Notes: generated from the letters alone by a model not told the origin. DNA of 64,000 bases from Anaerolineae bacterium (GCA_026645815.1 JAPKMR010000018.1:1-64000); one strand, 5' to 3'; positions 1-11,190 are shown, counted from the first letter of the stretch. A program made the numbers and translations.

Positions 1-84
1 GATCTTTTTCTTAGACTATTATCTTCTATTTTCCCCAGAAGTGAAATGCACCCGGTGACCTTGCCGCAATTCTGCGCTATTTCA

Positions 85-183
85 AAACGGGGGTGAAAAT
101 CTCGGGCGCCCCTACCGGGTGCAGGAGAAAATTGATTTTTGGCGACGGGGCAAAGCCCCGTCGCCAAAAATCAATCAAAGGAA
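85..183 (+). repeat. Dispersed repeat copy A, left part (interrupted by the IS)
   Basis: gggggtgaaaatctcgggcgcccctaccgggtgcaggagaaaattgatttttggcg... matches the reverse complement of 62341-62446 and, without the hairpin, 43603-43645. Confidence 0.8.
131..175. repeat. 45-bp long hairpin in dispersed repeat copy A
   Basis: ATTGATTTTTGGCGACGGGGC-AAA-GCCCCGTCGCCAAAAATCAAT, perfect 21-bp arms. Confidence 0.85.
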
Positions 184-1683
184 GTAACTATACAGGTATC
201 GGACTTGTGGTATAACTGAGTCTTATGGACGAGCTGGCGCAGGAGAATCAGCGACTCAAGCAGGAAAACCAGGCGTTGCGCGAGGCCTTAGCCCAAATGC
301 AGCAGCAGTTGGCCGCGGTGCAACAGCAACTGGCGGACTTGCAGGCGCGCCTGGGTCAGAATAGCCGGAATTCCCATTGGCCGTCCAGTCGGGATAAGCC
401 GCGCAGCAAAGCCGTGACCCGCAGCCTGCGCCAAAAGAGTGAGCGCCAAGCTGGCGGTCAGACTGGGCACCCAGGGCGCACCTTGGAAATGAGTCCCACG
501 CCGCAACAAGTGGTCGTACATCGGCCGGAGACCTGTCCGCACTGTCAGGCCGTGTTTGCGGCGGAGCAAGCGGCCCAAGCCAGCACCAAGCGGCAAGTGT
601 TTGATCTTCCACCCATCGAACTGATCGTCACGGAACATCGCGTTGAGACCCTGGTCTGTCCGGAATGTGGCGCCTGGGTGAGTGGGGAATTCCCCACGGC
701 GGTCAGCCAGCCCACGCAGTATGGCCCCGGGATTCAACGCTTGGCGGTGTACTTGAAGACCGAGCAACTCGTGCCGTATGAACGCAGTCAGCAGTTCTTG
801 GCCGACGTGTGTGGCGTGCACCTCTCGCTAGGCACACTCGAGAACTTCGTGCGGCAGGCGGCGCAACGCTTGCGCCCGGTAGTGGCGCAGATCAAACAAG
901 CGCTTATCAGCAGCCCCGTAGTGCATTTTGATGAGAGTGGCTTCTACATTGAGGGGCAACGGCATTGGCTGCACAGTGCGGGGACCCCCACGCTAACCCA
1001 TTATGCGGCGCATCGGCGTCGTGGACGCCTTGCCACCGAAGCCCTGGGCGTGTTACCACAGTTCTACGGCACCGCCATACACGACTTCTTGGCAGTTTAT
1101 CTGGGCTATGAGCACTGCCAGCACGGTCTCTGCAATGCGCATCATTTGCGAGACCTCAACGGCGTGCTGGAAACCATGCCCCAAGCGTGGCAATGGCGCT
1201 TCAAAGTGCTGTTGCTAGGTGCCAAGCAGGCGGTAGCGCAAGCCAGCGCGGCGGGGTTGAGCGCGTTGCCCCCGCCGAAACTAGCGCAAATTGAGCGCTT
1301 GTATGCGCGGTTAGTGCAGGCAGCATTACAAGCCGAGGTCCCACCGGCAGGGGGTTGGCCCAAAGGCGCCCGTGGGCGAGTACGCAAATCCAAAGCCCGC
1401 AACCTGGCCGAACGCTTTGCCCAACAACAAGCGGCAGTGCTGGCGTTTGTCTACGATTTTAAGGTGCCTTTTGATAACAACTTAGCCGAACGCGATCTGC
1501 GCATGTTGAAGGTCCAGCAGAAAATCTCCGGCTGTTTTCGCAGTGCGCAGGGCGCTGACGACTTCTGTACCATCCGCAGTTATACTTCAACTCTCCGTAA
1601 GCAAGGCTTAAGCGTTTGGCAGGCTTTGGCTTCAGTCTTCACTGGCGAGTGTCTCTTGCCGCGCCTTACCCCTGTATAGTTAC
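184..1683 (+). mobile_element. IS66-family insertion sequence (single-transposase type), 1500 bp
   Basis: 13-bp perfect terminal inverted repeats GTAACTATACAGG / CCTGTATAGTTAC; flanked by an identical 8-bp direct repeat CAAAGGAA at 176-183 and 1684-1691, the target duplication size expected for IS66; encloses one transposase ORF whose stop codon lies in the right IR. Confidence 0.93.
225..1679 (+). CDS. IS66-family transposase (TnpC-like, DDE)
   Basis: 484 aa; N-terminal coiled coil, zinc-binding CPHC/CPEC segment, HFDESGFYIEGQRHWLH, HDFLAVY, CNAHHLRDL and PFDNNLAERDLRMLKVQQKISGCFRS motifs. Confidence 0.95.
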   Translation: MDELAQENQRLKQENQALREALAQMQQQLAAVQQQLADLQARLGQNSRNSHWPSSRDKPRSKAVTRSLRQKSERQAGGQTGHPGRTLEMSPTPQQVVVHRPETCPHCQAVFAAEQAAQASTKRQVFDLPPIELIVTEHRVETLVCPECGAWVSGEFPTAVSQPTQYGPGIQRLAVYLKTEQLVPYERSQQFLADVCGVHLSLGTLENFVRQAAQRLRPVVAQIKQALISSPVVHFDESGFYIEGQRHWLHSAGTPTLTHYAAHRRRGRLATEALGVLPQFYGTAIHDFLAVYLGYEHCQHGLCNAHHLRDLNGVLETMPQAWQWRFKVLLLGAKQAVAQASAAGLSALPPPKLAQIERLYARLVQAALQAEVPPAGGWPKGARGRVRKSKARNLAERFAQQQAAVLAFVYDFKVPFDNNLAERDLRMLKVQQKISGCFRSAQGADDFCTIRSYTSTLRKQGLSVWQALASVFTGECLLPRLTPV

Positions 1684-1745
1684 CAAAGGAAAGGCATTTG
1701 TATGATAGCCGTCTTGCTTTTACCCCAAAGCTGAAATGCATTCAA
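1684..1745 (+). repeat. Dispersed repeat copy A, right part
   Basis: aaaggcatttgtatgatagccgtcttgcttttaccccaaagctgaaatgca closely matches 43645-43693 (aaaggcatttgtgagatagccgtcttgcttttgccccaaagttgaactgca). Confidence 0.8.
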
Positions 1746-1901
1746 GACTTGGTTCTGGCTGTGTTGGTGATTACCATGTACCGTAAGGGTACACCCATAA
1801 GAAGCGGCACCTTGTCGCCTGCTGTTGTCTCGTGTATAATTCTAATGTGTCGCAAGATTCGGTTCCAACTCGCCACCTTCAATTATCTGAGATGAGGAGC
1901 A

Positions 1902-3359
1902 TTGATGACGACTACCGAAATGCAATACCAACCGCGGATGACCCCGAACCAGCCTGATAAACTCAACATCAAAAGGACGATTTCCTTGTCCCTGGCTTTC
2001 ATGTCCGTGTTGGCCGGATTAGGCTACTACAACCTGGCTGTCCCCCTGTTATTAGGGGATGCGCAATATGGTTTGGTGCCTCAGGACATGCTGCTGTTCG
2101 GTGTTTTCGGCCAACAAACCGTTATCGGCGCGATACTCGTCCTCGACAATGTCTTGGCTCTGTTATTGCAGCCCTATTTTGCGGCACTCAGCGACCGCGC
2201 GAGAAGCAAGTTTGGGCGGCGTATGCCCTTCATCATCATAGGTGTTCTATCCGCCGCATTTTTCTTCACCATCACGCCCCTGTTCAAGGCGTTGCTGGGA
2301 CTTGTGGCCATACTCTTCTGTTTCAATGTGGCGATGGCCTTCTACCGGAGCGCGGCGCTTACACTGCTGGCGGATTACACGCCCGATGCGGTACGCTCCA
2401 AAGGTAGTGGTCTACAGCAATTGATCGCAAACGCGGGCGCGATTTTCGCCTTTTTGCTTCCCACACTAATCGGACTGCTCCGCCCTGGGATTCTGACTGT
2501 TGAGTCCAGATACCTTGGCTTTCCCATCACCGCCGTCGTGATGATACTCATCCTGGTGCTCTTGTTCAGAACCATCAAGGAAACTCCCACCGGAAATGGT
2601 TTCTTGAAAATTGGTGATACGCCTATCGAGATTGATCCGGTGGATTTCACGCATCGAGCCTCTGGCGACATCGCAGAGAAGAAAAAGCGGGATTGGGTTT
2701 ATTTTCGGAATGCACTATTCGGACACGACCGCAGTATGTTGTTCCTGATGATTTATACCTACTTCTCTTACACGGCTTTTGCTTCCATCGAGGCTTTCTT
2801 TACCATCTTTGCGAACAATTACCTTGGTATTGGCGACCAACAGGCGGGGCAACTGTTGCTGATTTATACGGCGTCCATGATTTTGTCCGCCTTTGCGTCT
2901 GGCATGCTTGGACAGAAATTGGGCCGTCGAAAAGCGCTTCGGCTAGGAACAACGGGCTTGATTGTAGTCATGTCCTTGTTGGCTTTTGTGGTTACCTTGA
3001 AACAGCCTCTTTGGATCGCGGTTCTGTTTGTGCCCGTTGGCTTCTTCTGGATGACGGTCATTGTCAACATCTTCCCGGTGCTGTGGAGTTTGTCTCCGCG
3101 CAGTGATGAAGGCACCTATACCGGTATTTACTACTCATTCAATCAGGCGGCCTATGTCTTCGGTCCGATTCTGATGGGCCTGGTGTTTGATGTCATTGGC
3201 AAGGGGATGGGTACTGATAGGTATTTGCTCATGTTCCCCTTTATTGTTTTCTGTGAGATTTGTGCGTTTGTTTTGCTTTACGGCGTCAAGGGTGGGGAGG
3301 CAAGGCTGAGCGAGGCAGAAATTAAAGCGCTGCGCGAGAGACTCGTCGAATCTGACTGA
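1902..3359 (+). CDS. MFS transporter, SLC45/GPH sugar-transporter-like
   Basis: 485 aa, ~12 hydrophobic segments; LSDRARSKFGRRMPFI motif; upstream TTGTCG-17 bp-TATAAT promoter near 1834. Confidence 0.82.
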   Translation: MMTTTEMQYQPRMTPNQPDKLNIKRTISLSLAFMSVLAGLGYYNLAVPLLLGDAQYGLVPQDMLLFGVFGQQTVIGAILVLDNVLALLLQPYFAALSDRARSKFGRRMPFIIIGVLSAAFFFTITPLFKALLGLVAILFCFNVAMAFYRSAALTLLADYTPDAVRSKGSGLQQLIANAGAIFAFLLPTLIGLLRPGILTVESRYLGFPITAVVMILILVLLFRTIKETPTGNGFLKIGDTPIEIDPVDFTHRASGDIAEKKKRDWVYFRNALFGHDRSMLFLMIYTYFSYTAFASIEAFFTIFANNYLGIGDQQAGQLLLIYTASMILSAFASGMLGQKLGRRKALRLGTTGLIVVMSLLAFVVTLKQPLWIAVLFVPVGFFWMTVIVNIFPVLWSLSPRSDEGTYTGIYYSFNQAAYVFGPILMGLVFDVIGKGMGTDRYLLMFPFIVFCEICAFVLLYGVKGGEARLSEAEIKALRERLVESD

Positions 3360-3464
3360 ATGCGCCAAATTCCTGGTCGGGATGCTTGGATCCCCCCAGT
3401 TCGCCACCTGCGATGGTTGGGGGGTATGGCAAGGTCGCTCTGCTAGATCGGAAGTTTATTAAAA

Positions 3465-3506
3465 ACGTGCGCGCTTCAATGCCACTGTGGCTTGAAGCGC
3501 GCACGT
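3465..3506. terminator. Hairpin between convergent genes, possible bidirectional terminator
   Basis: ACGTGCGCGCTTCAA-N12-TTGAAGCGCGCACGT between the MFS gene (ends 3359) and the minus-strand ABC operon (ends 3554). Confidence 0.6.
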
Positions 3507-3553
3507 TGTAAGTGATTCTCTGTCGCTCTGACTAGAAAACCAGGTGACGTGCC

Positions 3554-4366
3554 CTATACAGTTGTGAGGTCCCACTCCTCGTAAATCTTGGGTACATCAT
3601 TGATCAGGCGCCGGGTGTAGGCTTCCTTGGGACGCAGAATGACTTCGTCGGCAGATCCGAATTCGACGATTTTCCCGTGTTCCATGATGTACACACTATC
3701 CGATACATAATAGGCCAGCCCGATATCGTGGGTGATGAAAATTAGCGTCATCCCAATTTCTTTGCGCAACTCCATCAGCATATCCAGGATGGTCGCGCGT
3801 GAGCAAGCATCAATCATGGAAGTTGGCTCATCCGCCAAGAGCACTTTGGGTTTCAACAGGAAGATGCGAGCAATCATCAGACGCTGCATCTGTCCCCCGG
3901 ATAGCTCGAAGGGGTACTTGTTGGTCAATTCCTCAAACTTCAGGTTGACAAAACCGCAAGCCTCGGTCATTAGTTCGACTTTCTTGTCTTGCGGCAGCCC
4001 ACGCCCGCCGCGCATGTGAATGCAATCGAGCAACACAGCATCAATCTTGTTGAAAATGTTGTAAGAGGAGAATGGGTCTTGGAAAATCGCCTGAGTATTT
4101 TTCCAATACTCCTTCCTCTTCTTCTGCGAACTTATATCTCGCACTTGTCCCTGAAAGGCAATTTCACCCTCCGTGGGGTTGATCAATCCCAATAGCATTT
4201 TCGCTAAGGTTGTCTTGCCGCTACCCGACTCGCCTACGATGGAGACAATCTCGCCTTCATAGAAATTGAAATTCACATGATCAACGGCTAAGGTTCTTTG
4301 GCGGCCAAAGCCAAAGATCTTGGTCAATCCCTTCCCGCTTAGGCATACTTGTTTTTCATCAGCCAT
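3554..4366 (-). CDS. Opp/Dpp-type ABC transporter ATP-binding protein (OppF/DppF-like)
   Basis: Walker [10 protein letters not shown], signature LSGGQMQR, Walker [10 protein letters not shown]; 8-bp overlap with the next gene. Confidence 0.92.
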   Translation of the reverse strand: MADEKQVCLSGKGLTKIFGFGRQRTLAVDHVNFNFYEGEIVSIVGESGSGKTTLAKMLLGLINPTEGEIAFQGQVRDISSQKKRKEYWKNTQAIFQDPFSSYNIFNKIDAVLLDCIHMRGGRGLPQDKKVELMTEACGFVNLKFEELTNKYPFELSGGQMQRLMIARIFLLKPKVLLADEPTSMIDACSRATILDMLMELRKEIGMTLIFITHDIGLAYYVSDSVYIMEHGKIVEFGSADEVILRPKEAYTRRLINDVPKIYEEWDLTTV

Positions 4367-5366
4367 TTTGATACGCCTCTCTCAGTTCTGCTTCCGAGAA
4401 GATACACCGGTAAGTGCGCCCATTATCCAACTCCTTAAAGCCCACCGAGGTTACCTTGCATAGCGGTTGCACATACTTGCAGCGCTCGGCAAAGCGGCAT
4501 CCAGATGGCGGCTTTTTGAGATTGGGCGGCACTCCAGGAATCGCCGTGAGTTTTACGTCGCGCACACCCTCTTCGGGCACAATGATTGAACCCATCAGCC
4601 CTTTGGAGTAGGGGTGGAGAGGATCGAACACAATCTCTCTGGCGGTACCTTTCTCCACAATCTGCCCGGCATACATGACCATGATATCGTCTGTGACGTT
4701 ATAGAGCAGGGGTAGCTCGTGCGTGATGAAGATCAGTGAGCCAATCAACCCGTCCTCCATCAACCGCATCAGCATTTTGATGACCATCTTCTGCGAGGTC
4801 ACATCCAGCGCCGAGGAAGGCTCGTCGGCAATCAGCACTTTGGGGGAAAGCAAGACTGCGATGGCAATCACCGTGCGTTGTTTCATGCCGCCGGAGAGTT
4901 CAACGGGATATTTGTGTAGGACGCTCTCCGGCAATCCGACGGTCTCGAACAGAATTCTGGCACGCTCGTAGATGGCTTTTTTATCGGCGCCCAGATCGTG
5001 AACTCTGATGACATCCTCGATGAAATTGATGACCTTTTGGGTGGGGTTGAGAGCATTCATCGCGGCTTGGGGAATGTAGGCAATCTCTCTGCCTAAGATC
5101 ATCTTCCGTACGTCGTCTGGATCCATCCCTGTGATATTGCGACCATCCACGATGATATCGCCGCTGATATAGTGCAGGGGGGGGAAGTAATAGCCCATCA
5201 GGCTCAGCGCCAGCGTGGATTTACCGCAACCGGATTCGCCGGCGATGCCCAGGGCTTTTCCTTCTTCAACCTGCAAGGAGACGTGGTCAACCGCGTAGAC
5301 GTTTTCCTGGAAGCGGGTGACATACTTGGTGGTTAACTGTCTGACGTCTAATAGTATTTTTCCCAT
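4359..5366 (-). CDS. Opp/Dpp-type ABC transporter ATP-binding protein (OppD/DppD-like)
   Basis: Walker [31 protein letters not shown]-terminal Cys-containing oligo_HPY region ([15 protein letters not shown]). Confidence 0.93.
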   Translation of the reverse strand: MGKILLDVRQLTTKYVTRFQENVYAVDHVSLQVEEGKALGIAGESGCGKSTLALSLMGYYFPPLHYISGDIIVDGRNITGMDPDDVRKMILGREIAYIPQAAMNALNPTQKVINFIEDVIRVHDLGADKKAIYERARILFETVGLPESVLHKYPVELSGGMKQRTVIAIAVLLSPKVLIADEPSSALDVTSQKMVIKMLMRLMEDGLIGSLIFITHELPLLYNVTDDIMVMYAGQIVEKGTAREIVFDPLHPYSKGLMGSIIVPEEGVRDVKLTAIPGVPPNLKKPPSGCRFAERCKYVQPLCKVTSVGFKELDNGRTYRCIFSEAELREAYQNG

Positions 5367-5371
5367 GTTAA

Positions 5372-6622
5372 TCAGTCCCTCAGGGCAGGATTAAATACCT
5401 GGTCGAGACCTGTGTTCATCAAGTTCATCGAGAAGGTAATTAACGCGATGGTGATCAGCACAGGGAGGTACGCCCACCATTTCCCCAGAACGTGCGCCTG
5501 ATAAATCATGGCCCAGTTCATCATCAATCCCAGAGTGGGTACATCGGTCGTTCTGGGACCCAGACCCAGAATAGACAGTCCAGCTTCCGCCAAAATACCG
5601 GAGGAGATTTGCAGGATCATCGCCATGACGACGTAGGAAGCGATGTAAGGGAGAATGTCGTTGAGGATGATGTGGACGAGAGAGTGCCCGGAAAGTTTCG
5701 ATAGATTGACGTGGTCACGATTCCGCAGCGAGATCACCTGGGCGCGCACCGCGCGGGTGGTCCACACCCAAGAGGTGAATCCAATCACCACCGCAACAGT
5801 TGTGGCTCCGCGGCGTTCCTGCCCAATGCTGAACGAGATCAGGATCAGCAGCACAAAACCGGGAATGACCGTGAACAGATTGGTGACGAACATGATGAAA
5901 TCATCCACCCAACCGCCGACGTAACCTGCCAGCAATCCCAGGGTGAGTCCGACGAGGGTGGCAATGAGACCGGCGATAAAACCAATCTGCAGTGACACGC
6001 GGGTGGCTGTTACCAGCTGAGTCAGGACATCTCTGCCAAAGTTGTCGGTCCCTAACGGCAAAACCCGCACATTTGCCACCTGGGTGACATTCACGAACTC
6101 GGATTGCCCGACATTCCCCTTTTCCTCAAGCGCACCCGTATCGGCGTTTTTGGCGGCAATGATGGCTCCCTCAGTTGCCAAAAGCCCCTCGAGCGATGTG
6201 TTGAGCCGAATGTAGTAATTACGTTTGGCATTGGTCATCCCTGCTATCTGAATCTTGGGGTCAAAGTGAGTCTCCCACAAACCCAATAGCTGTGCTGTGT
6301 CTTCCGTGTCAATAACGTCGTCCGGAATTCCGACGGCTATCAGCCATTCCTTCATCGCCTGACGGTCTTCAGGAGTGAGCCTGCTGGCAATGCGCTTGGC
6401 GTCAGCGTCCTCCAGAAGTAGCGTATATTTGGGGGCGTTCATGCTATCGTAAACATTTACGTAGATTCCAGGTTTGAAGAAGGTGCCCTGCGCGATGATG
6501 GCCAGGGGCGAATCGGTGATGATGAGCGGGTAGATGATTACGATCAACATAAGCGCCACAAAAATGGCGAAACCAATGATAAACTTACCTGAATGGAAAA
6601 CTTGCCGAAGTGTATGTTTCAT
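5372..6622 (-). CDS. Opp/Dpp-type ABC transporter permease (DppC-like)
   Basis: [26 protein letters not shown] motif and BPD_transp_1 helices; in operon. Confidence 0.92.
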   Translation of the reverse strand: MKHTLRQVFHSGKFIIGFAIFVALMLIVIIYPLIITDSPLAIIAQGTFFKPGIYVNVYDSMNAPKYTLLLEDADAKRIASRLTPEDRQAMKEWLIAVGIPDDVIDTEDTAQLLGLWETHFDPKIQIAGMTNAKRNYYIRLNTSLEGLLATEGAIIAAKNADTGALEEKGNVGQSEFVNVTQVANVRVLPLGTDNFGRDVLTQLVTATRVSLQIGFIAGLIATLVGLTLGLLAGYVGGWVDDFIMFVTNLFTVIPGFVLLILISFSIGQERRGATTVAVVIGFTSWVWTTRAVRAQVISLRNRDHVNLSKLSGHSLVHIILNDILPYIASYVVMAMILQISSGILAEAGLSILGLGPRTTDVPTLGLMMNWAMIYQAHVLGKWWAYLPVLITIALITFSMNLMNTGLDQVFNPALRD

Positions 6623-6648
6623 GCTGATATCTTCCTTTACCTAGCCGG

Positions 6649-7653
6649 TTAATCAGCCTGCGCCGCTTTGATGCGCGGGTCAATGATGCCGTAAAGGATT
6701 TCGATGGTGAAATTGGCGAGCAACACCATTAGCGTGATCAGCAACGTAGATGCTGAGATCAGCGGATAATCCTGTCCCATGACACCGTTGAGGAGTGTGT
6801 AACCCAGCCCCGGATAACTGAAAACAATCTCCGTGATCAGGGCGCCGCCGAACATAGTGCCAATAGATAGCGCCAAACCGGTGATTTGCGGGAGCATGGC
6901 GTTTCTAAATACATAGCCGATGATCTTGCGATCCTTGATCCCCATGAATCGGGCAAACTTCACATAATCCGCGTTTAGCTCGTAAATCGCCATTGAGCGC
7001 ATGCCGATGGCTTGACCGCCGATGGCAATGACCACGATAGACCAGAAGGGGAGTTGATAGTGGATAATCACGGATTTGATGAAGTTCCAACTAAACGAGG
7101 GGATCAAGTCAAATCCATAGCCGCCTGAGGTGGGGAACCATTCTAGGGCAACGCCAAAAATAACCATGAAGATGACGGCCATGCCGTATGCCGGGAAATT
7201 GCTGGCAAAAATACTGAGAGGCATGAGCACTTTGTCGAAGCCTCCCTTGAGGTATGCAGCTAACGCGCCTAAAACATTCCCAATGATCCAACCAACGATG
7301 ATGGCGGGGAATTGCAGGCCAATGGTCCATAAAATAGAGGATCTGAGTGTGTCAGCCACAGTTCGGGGATATTGACTAAATGAAAAACCAAAGTCGCCCC
7401 GCAATACATTGCCGATATAGATGAAGAATTGTTCATATATGGGTTTATTGGTCCCGAACAATTCTGAGTATTGCTGATAGATTGCCTGGACCCCGCTCGC
7501 GTCGCTCATGCCTTGTGCTAATCTGGCCACGATAGCAGCTACAGGGTCTCCTGGCATCAAGCGGGGTAAGGTAAAATTCAGGACAAATGCGAAGACAAAT
7601 GTGATGGCGAACCAGCCTAGTTTTTTTAGGAAATATTTCCGATATGCTTTCAC
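6649..7653 (-). CDS. Opp/Dpp-type ABC transporter permease (DppB-like)
   Basis: [29 protein letters not shown]-terminus; [33 protein letters not shown] motif. Confidence 0.92.
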   Translation of the reverse strand: MKAYRKYFLKKLGWFAITFVFAFVLNFTLPRLMPGDPVAAIVARLAQGMSDASGVQAIYQQYSELFGTNKPIYEQFFIYIGNVLRGDFGFSFSQYPRTVADTLRSSILWTIGLQFPAIIVGWIIGNVLGALAAYLKGGFDKVLMPLSIFASNFPAYGMAVIFMVIFGVALEWFPTSGGYGFDLIPSFSWNFIKSVIIHYQLPFWSIVVIAIGGQAIGMRSMAIYELNADYVKFARFMGIKDRKIIGYVFRNAMLPQITGLALSIGTMFGGALITEIVFSYPGLGYTLLNGVMGQDYPLISASTLLITLMVLLANFTIEILYGIIDPRIKAAQAD

Positions 7654-7795
7654 CGCAGCCCCTCCTGGTGAAGTGAATCAACAGCCATGTTCCGGGATAA
7701 GTATCTGTCTGGAAATGCCTTCGGAACTCGAGGGCTTGAGCTCGATATGCGTGTGAAGTGGTGATGGGTGGCGTCTTAGAATGGCTCTGCTAAAG

Positions 7796-7832
7796 GGATT
7801 TTGTGTGCGGGCTAAGCCCGCACACAAAATCC
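7796..7832. repeat. 37-bp near-perfect palindrome in the SBP/permease intergenic region
   Basis: GGATTTTGTGTGCGGGCT-A-AGCCCGCACACAAAATCC, 18-bp arms. Confidence 0.85.
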
Positions 7833-7864
7833 TGGTTTCACGCTGCTCAGGTTCGAACTACAGC

Positions 7865-9778
7865 TTACGGATTAACGAGCGTGATGTTGTACAGACAAGC
7901 GATACCCCAACCATCCGTGCAGTCGAGCGGCGGGACGGGCGGGTTGCTGCCGTCATCCTGGTTCGGGAAGTTGGTCCAGACCGTCTCGTTCACGGTGTGG
8001 AACGACTGTGGGCGGTACATGAGCGTGAAGGAGGGGATGTCGGTCAAGTAAATCTCGACCAGCTCGGTGTACATTTCCTTCAGTTTGGCTTCATCGGTCT
8101 CGCCAGGGATAGCGACGATCAGCTCATCCACGCGGGGGTTGGCATACTGACCCCAGTTGCCGCTCCAGTTGCTGGCCTGGCCAACCCACTCGGAGCTGAG
8201 CAAGTTGCGGATGCGTCCCCAGGGCATGGTGGGTCCAGCGCCGGCGCTCCACATCATGAAGATGTCGTAGCCTTCGGGTAGCGGGGCATCTGACTTGGTG
8301 ACGACCGTCTGGTACACGGACCATTCGGGGTAGTTGGTGGTGATGTCAACGCCGATCTTCTTGCCGGCGGCGGCCACAACCTCGATCGCGGCTTGCCAGT
8401 CAGACCAACCGTTGGGGCAGGTGGCAATGTAGCTGAGCTTCTGGCCATTGTACTCGCGCCAACCGTCGCCATCGCTATCCACGATGCCGGCCTCGTCCAA
8501 GAGCGCGTTGGCGCCCGCGATGTCATTTCCGGCCCACTGCAAGTCCTTGACGGCCTCTTGATCGTAGAGGGCTTGCTCACCGGGGGTGGGGTTCATGAGC
8601 GAGCGCGGAACCTGATCGAAGGTGGCGGATTGGTTGGTCATAGCGTTGGCAATGATGGTGGGGTAGTCAACCGCCATGGCAATGGCTTTGCGCACTGCAA
8701 TCTGATCCAAACCGTAGGAGTTGAGGTTGTAGAAGGCGGTCGGCAGGCTGGCGCCGATACCATAGGGCGCCTCGGGCAGGTAGGTGGAGATGGGGAGGCC
8801 GTAGCTTTCCCACAGCAGATTGACGTTGGAGTTGAACTGCTGGCTGACGTCAACCTCACCCTTAGCCAGCGCCACGGAACCAGCGGCATTATCCTTGTAG
8901 ATGATGTGCGCCAGGTACTTGGGTGCGGGCAGCTTGCCCCACATGCTGGCATCCTGTCCCCAGTAGTTGTCGTCCCGAATGAGGACAACTTTCGTGTCAT
9001 CGCTGAAGAACTTGGTGTAAGGGCCGGAGTAGGCGACATCCTCTGCGGGGTCTGCCTGCAACGCGGTGGCATCACCACCGGAGCGTTCTTCCAGCTTCTG
9101 GGTCCAGGCCTTCTGTGCAACGTAGTTGCTGCTCACGTAGGCGGCAACAGCCAGGGGGTTGAGCGCCTTCCCGTTCTCGCCTAACACGGCTTTGACCACG
9201 ACCGTCTGAGCGTCTTGGGCAACGATGTCCTGAATGTAGGGAGTGTTGCCGGCGCCGGTGCCCGTGTTGTATTTGACGTGGGTAGCCCAGGTGTAGGCGA
9301 CGTCTTCAGCGGTTACGGGGGTGCCATCGTTCCACTTGGCAGCGGGCTTGATCTTGAACGTAATCTCGGTCATGTCGGCGTTCCAAGCCCAGGGACCATC
9401 TGCCAGCAGCGGGTACATTTGCCCGTCGAGCATGTTGTACAGATACGGGGTCTCGAACATCGGGACGCGGGCATTATCCCCAGCAGAGATTGCCATGGCG
9501 TTGTTATTGCCGCTACCATAAGGATTCCAGCCAACAACGGTGCCCCACTGCTGACCATTGAAGTACAAGGTTTCGTTGCGGGGCAAAGCGCCTTCTTCAG
9601 GCTCAGGGGTAACAAAAACCTGTACCTCTTTGGTAACTTCGACGGTTTTGATGACTTCTTGAGTGACCACAACGGTCTTCTCGATGACCTCGGGTGTCGC
9701 GGTCGGGCCGCACGCCGAAAGCAGCATGGTGAGAACCAGCAAGGCGTTTAAGACTATTACATAGCGTTTCATGTCCAA
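7865..9778 (-). CDS. ABC transporter substrate-binding lipoprotein, family 5 (SBP_bac_5)
   Basis: Lipobox LLSACG, Val/Thr/Lys-rich linker after the lipobox, [16 protein letters not shown] motif. Confidence 0.92.
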   Translation of the reverse strand: MDMKRYVIVLNALLVLTMLLSACGPTATPEVIEKTVVVTQEVIKTVEVTKEVQVFVTPEPEEGALPRNETLYFNGQQWGTVVGWNPYGSGNNNAMAISAGDNARVPMFETPYLYNMLDGQMYPLLADGPWAWNADMTEITFKIKPAAKWNDGTPVTAEDVAYTWATHVKYNTGTGAGNTPYIQDIVAQDAQTVVVKAVLGENGKALNPLAVAAYVSSNYVAQKAWTQKLEERSGGDATALQADPAEDVAYSGPYTKFFSDDTKVVLIRDDNYWGQDASMWGKLPAPKYLAHIIYKDNAAGSVALAKGEVDVSQQFNSNVNLLWESYGLPISTYLPEAPYGIGASLPTAFYNLNSYGLDQIAVRKAIAMAVDYPTIIANAMTNQSATFDQVPRSLMNPTPGEQALYDQEAVKDLQWAGNDIAGANALLDEAGIVDSDGDGWREYNGQKLSYIATCPNGWSDWQAAIEVVAAAGKKIGVDITTNYPEWSVYQTVVTKSDAPLPEGYDIFMMWSAGAGPTMPWGRIRNLLSSEWVGQASNWSGNWGQYANPRVDELIVAIPGETDEAKLKEMYTELVEIYLTDIPSFTLMYRPQSFHTVNETVWTNFPNQDDGSNPPVPPLDCTDGWGIACLYNITLVNP

Positions 9779-9920
9779 ATGTCTCCTTCCTTTTGATTGT
9801 GTGAGGAAAAATTTACGGCTTAGATCCGGTTAAGAAAAGCATAGCATGAAATCTGTGAACTGGCAACCTCCTTTCATGTATGAACACATTTGTGTGGCAG
9901 TTCGTAATCGTTTTTTCTAC

Positions 9921-11015
9921 TTACCTGGTCCCTTCTGGGGACTTTGGTCGAGCAACAGACTCACGTGCCACCAGTTCCGTCTGAAGCAACATCGTGACTG
10001 CAGGCATACCTGGGTTGCGTGCTCGTTCCAGCAGTTGGCGCACTCCAAGACGCCCCATCAACACCTTATCCACATGCATCGTTGTCAGCGCTGGGCTGAT
10101 TCCGTGAATTAACGCCAGATTGTCAAAACCAATTACCGAAAGGTCTTCTGGTACCCGCAGGTCAAGCTCTCGTGCCGCCTTGAGCACGCCCAGGGCAATC
10201 TCATCATTGCAGGCAAAGATGGCGGTGATGCTGGCGGCGCGTTGAAGCATTTGGTGTGCCGCTTTACAGCCCGCTGCTTGATCAAGTGCTGATTCTTCGA
10301 TGAAGGTTTCGGTGATACCCGCGCGTCTCAGGGCTTCCAGGTATCCTGTGCGGCGTTCACTAACGCTAGGACAGTCTTCTGCTGGGCCGCTGATTAAGCC
10401 GATGTGCCGGTGCCCATTCTCGATCAAATAACGGGTAGCCATGAGCGCCCCGGTGAAATTATCCGTTAATACACGATCGCAGGTCTGACTGCCGGTCACA
10501 TAGCCATCTAGCATCACGATTGGGATGTTGTGCTGGCGTCTGATTGTATCGAGCGCGGTTTCGATAAAGGTGCCGCACAGAATCAGGCCATCAATGCGGG
10601 CTTCGCTCAGCATAATGGGCCAGTGTACAGGCCGGCTTTGTGAGTCTACCTCAATGCTGGAATACATCAGATGTAATCCCCGTGCGCGGCATTCGGCCTC
10701 GACACCCGATTGCACGTAGGCATAGAAGTGATTGACTGGTTCTTGATCGTCAAGGTTATGCTTGAGCAGTAGACCCACAACGGAGATAGGATACTCCTGG
10801 AGCAGGCTCAGGGTTTTGATGGGATAACCTAATTCATTTGCGGCTTCAATCACGCGCGTACGGGTGTCTGGGGAGACCCCGGGACGATTGTTCAGGGCTT
10901 GGGAAGCGGTTCCAATGGAAACCCCGGCTGTTTCTGCAACTGCGCGCAAAGTCACCGACACTGGTTGCTCCTGATGTGTCTGTTGAAAAAAGCGAATTTT
11001 TGTTGAACAGTTCAC
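9921..11015 (-). CDS. LacI-family transcriptional regulator
   Basis: HTH VTLRAVAETAGVSIGTASQALNNRPGVSPDTRTRVIEAANELGY followed by a periplasmic-binding-like sensor; start (GTG) uncertain and may lie downstream. Confidence 0.92.
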   Translation of the reverse strand: MNCSTKIRFFQQTHQEQPVSVTLRAVAETAGVSIGTASQALNNRPGVSPDTRTRVIEAANELGYPIKTLSLLQEYPISVVGLLLKHNLDDQEPVNHFYAYVQSGVEAECRARGLHLMYSSIEVDSQSRPVHWPIMLSEARIDGLILCGTFIETALDTIRRQHNIPIVMLDGYVTGSQTCDRVLTDNFTGALMATRYLIENGHRHIGLISGPAEDCPSVSERRTGYLEALRRAGITETFIEESALDQAAGCKAAHQMLQRAASITAIFACNDEIALGVLKAARELDLRVPEDLSVIGFDNLALIHGISPALTTMHVDKVLMGRLGVRQLLERARNPGMPAVTMLLQTELVARESVARPKSPEGTR

Positions 11016-11083
11016 TGATTCTATTTGAAACTTTAGTGAACATTTTCATTTTATACCAAAACACTGCGGTGTGCGTGCAGACA

Positions 11084-11116
11084 TAGTGCAAGTATAGTGC
11101 AAACATTGTGCAAAGA
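11084..11116 (+). promoter_or_regulatory. Three tandem 11-bp direct repeats upstream of a TATAAT promoter
   Basis: TAGTGCAAGTA TAGTGCAAACA TTGTGCAAAGA; TATAAT at 11144-11149 and TTGGTC at 11120-11125. Confidence 0.6.
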
Positions 11117-11190
11117 GGATTGGTCATTTTTGTGTAACCCGGCTATAATAGAACCATGATGCGATTCTTCGTTTTCCAGGAGCAAGGCTT

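Noticed and set aside
1698-1895. 65-aa ORF between the IS and the MFS gene
   Set aside because: Lies in dispersed-repeat remnant plus promoter DNA, with no plausible RBS or domain.
9884-9895. ACACA-TT-TGTGT palindrome between lacI and the SBP gene as a LacI operator
   Set aside because: Short and without the central CG typical of LacI-family operators; insufficient support.
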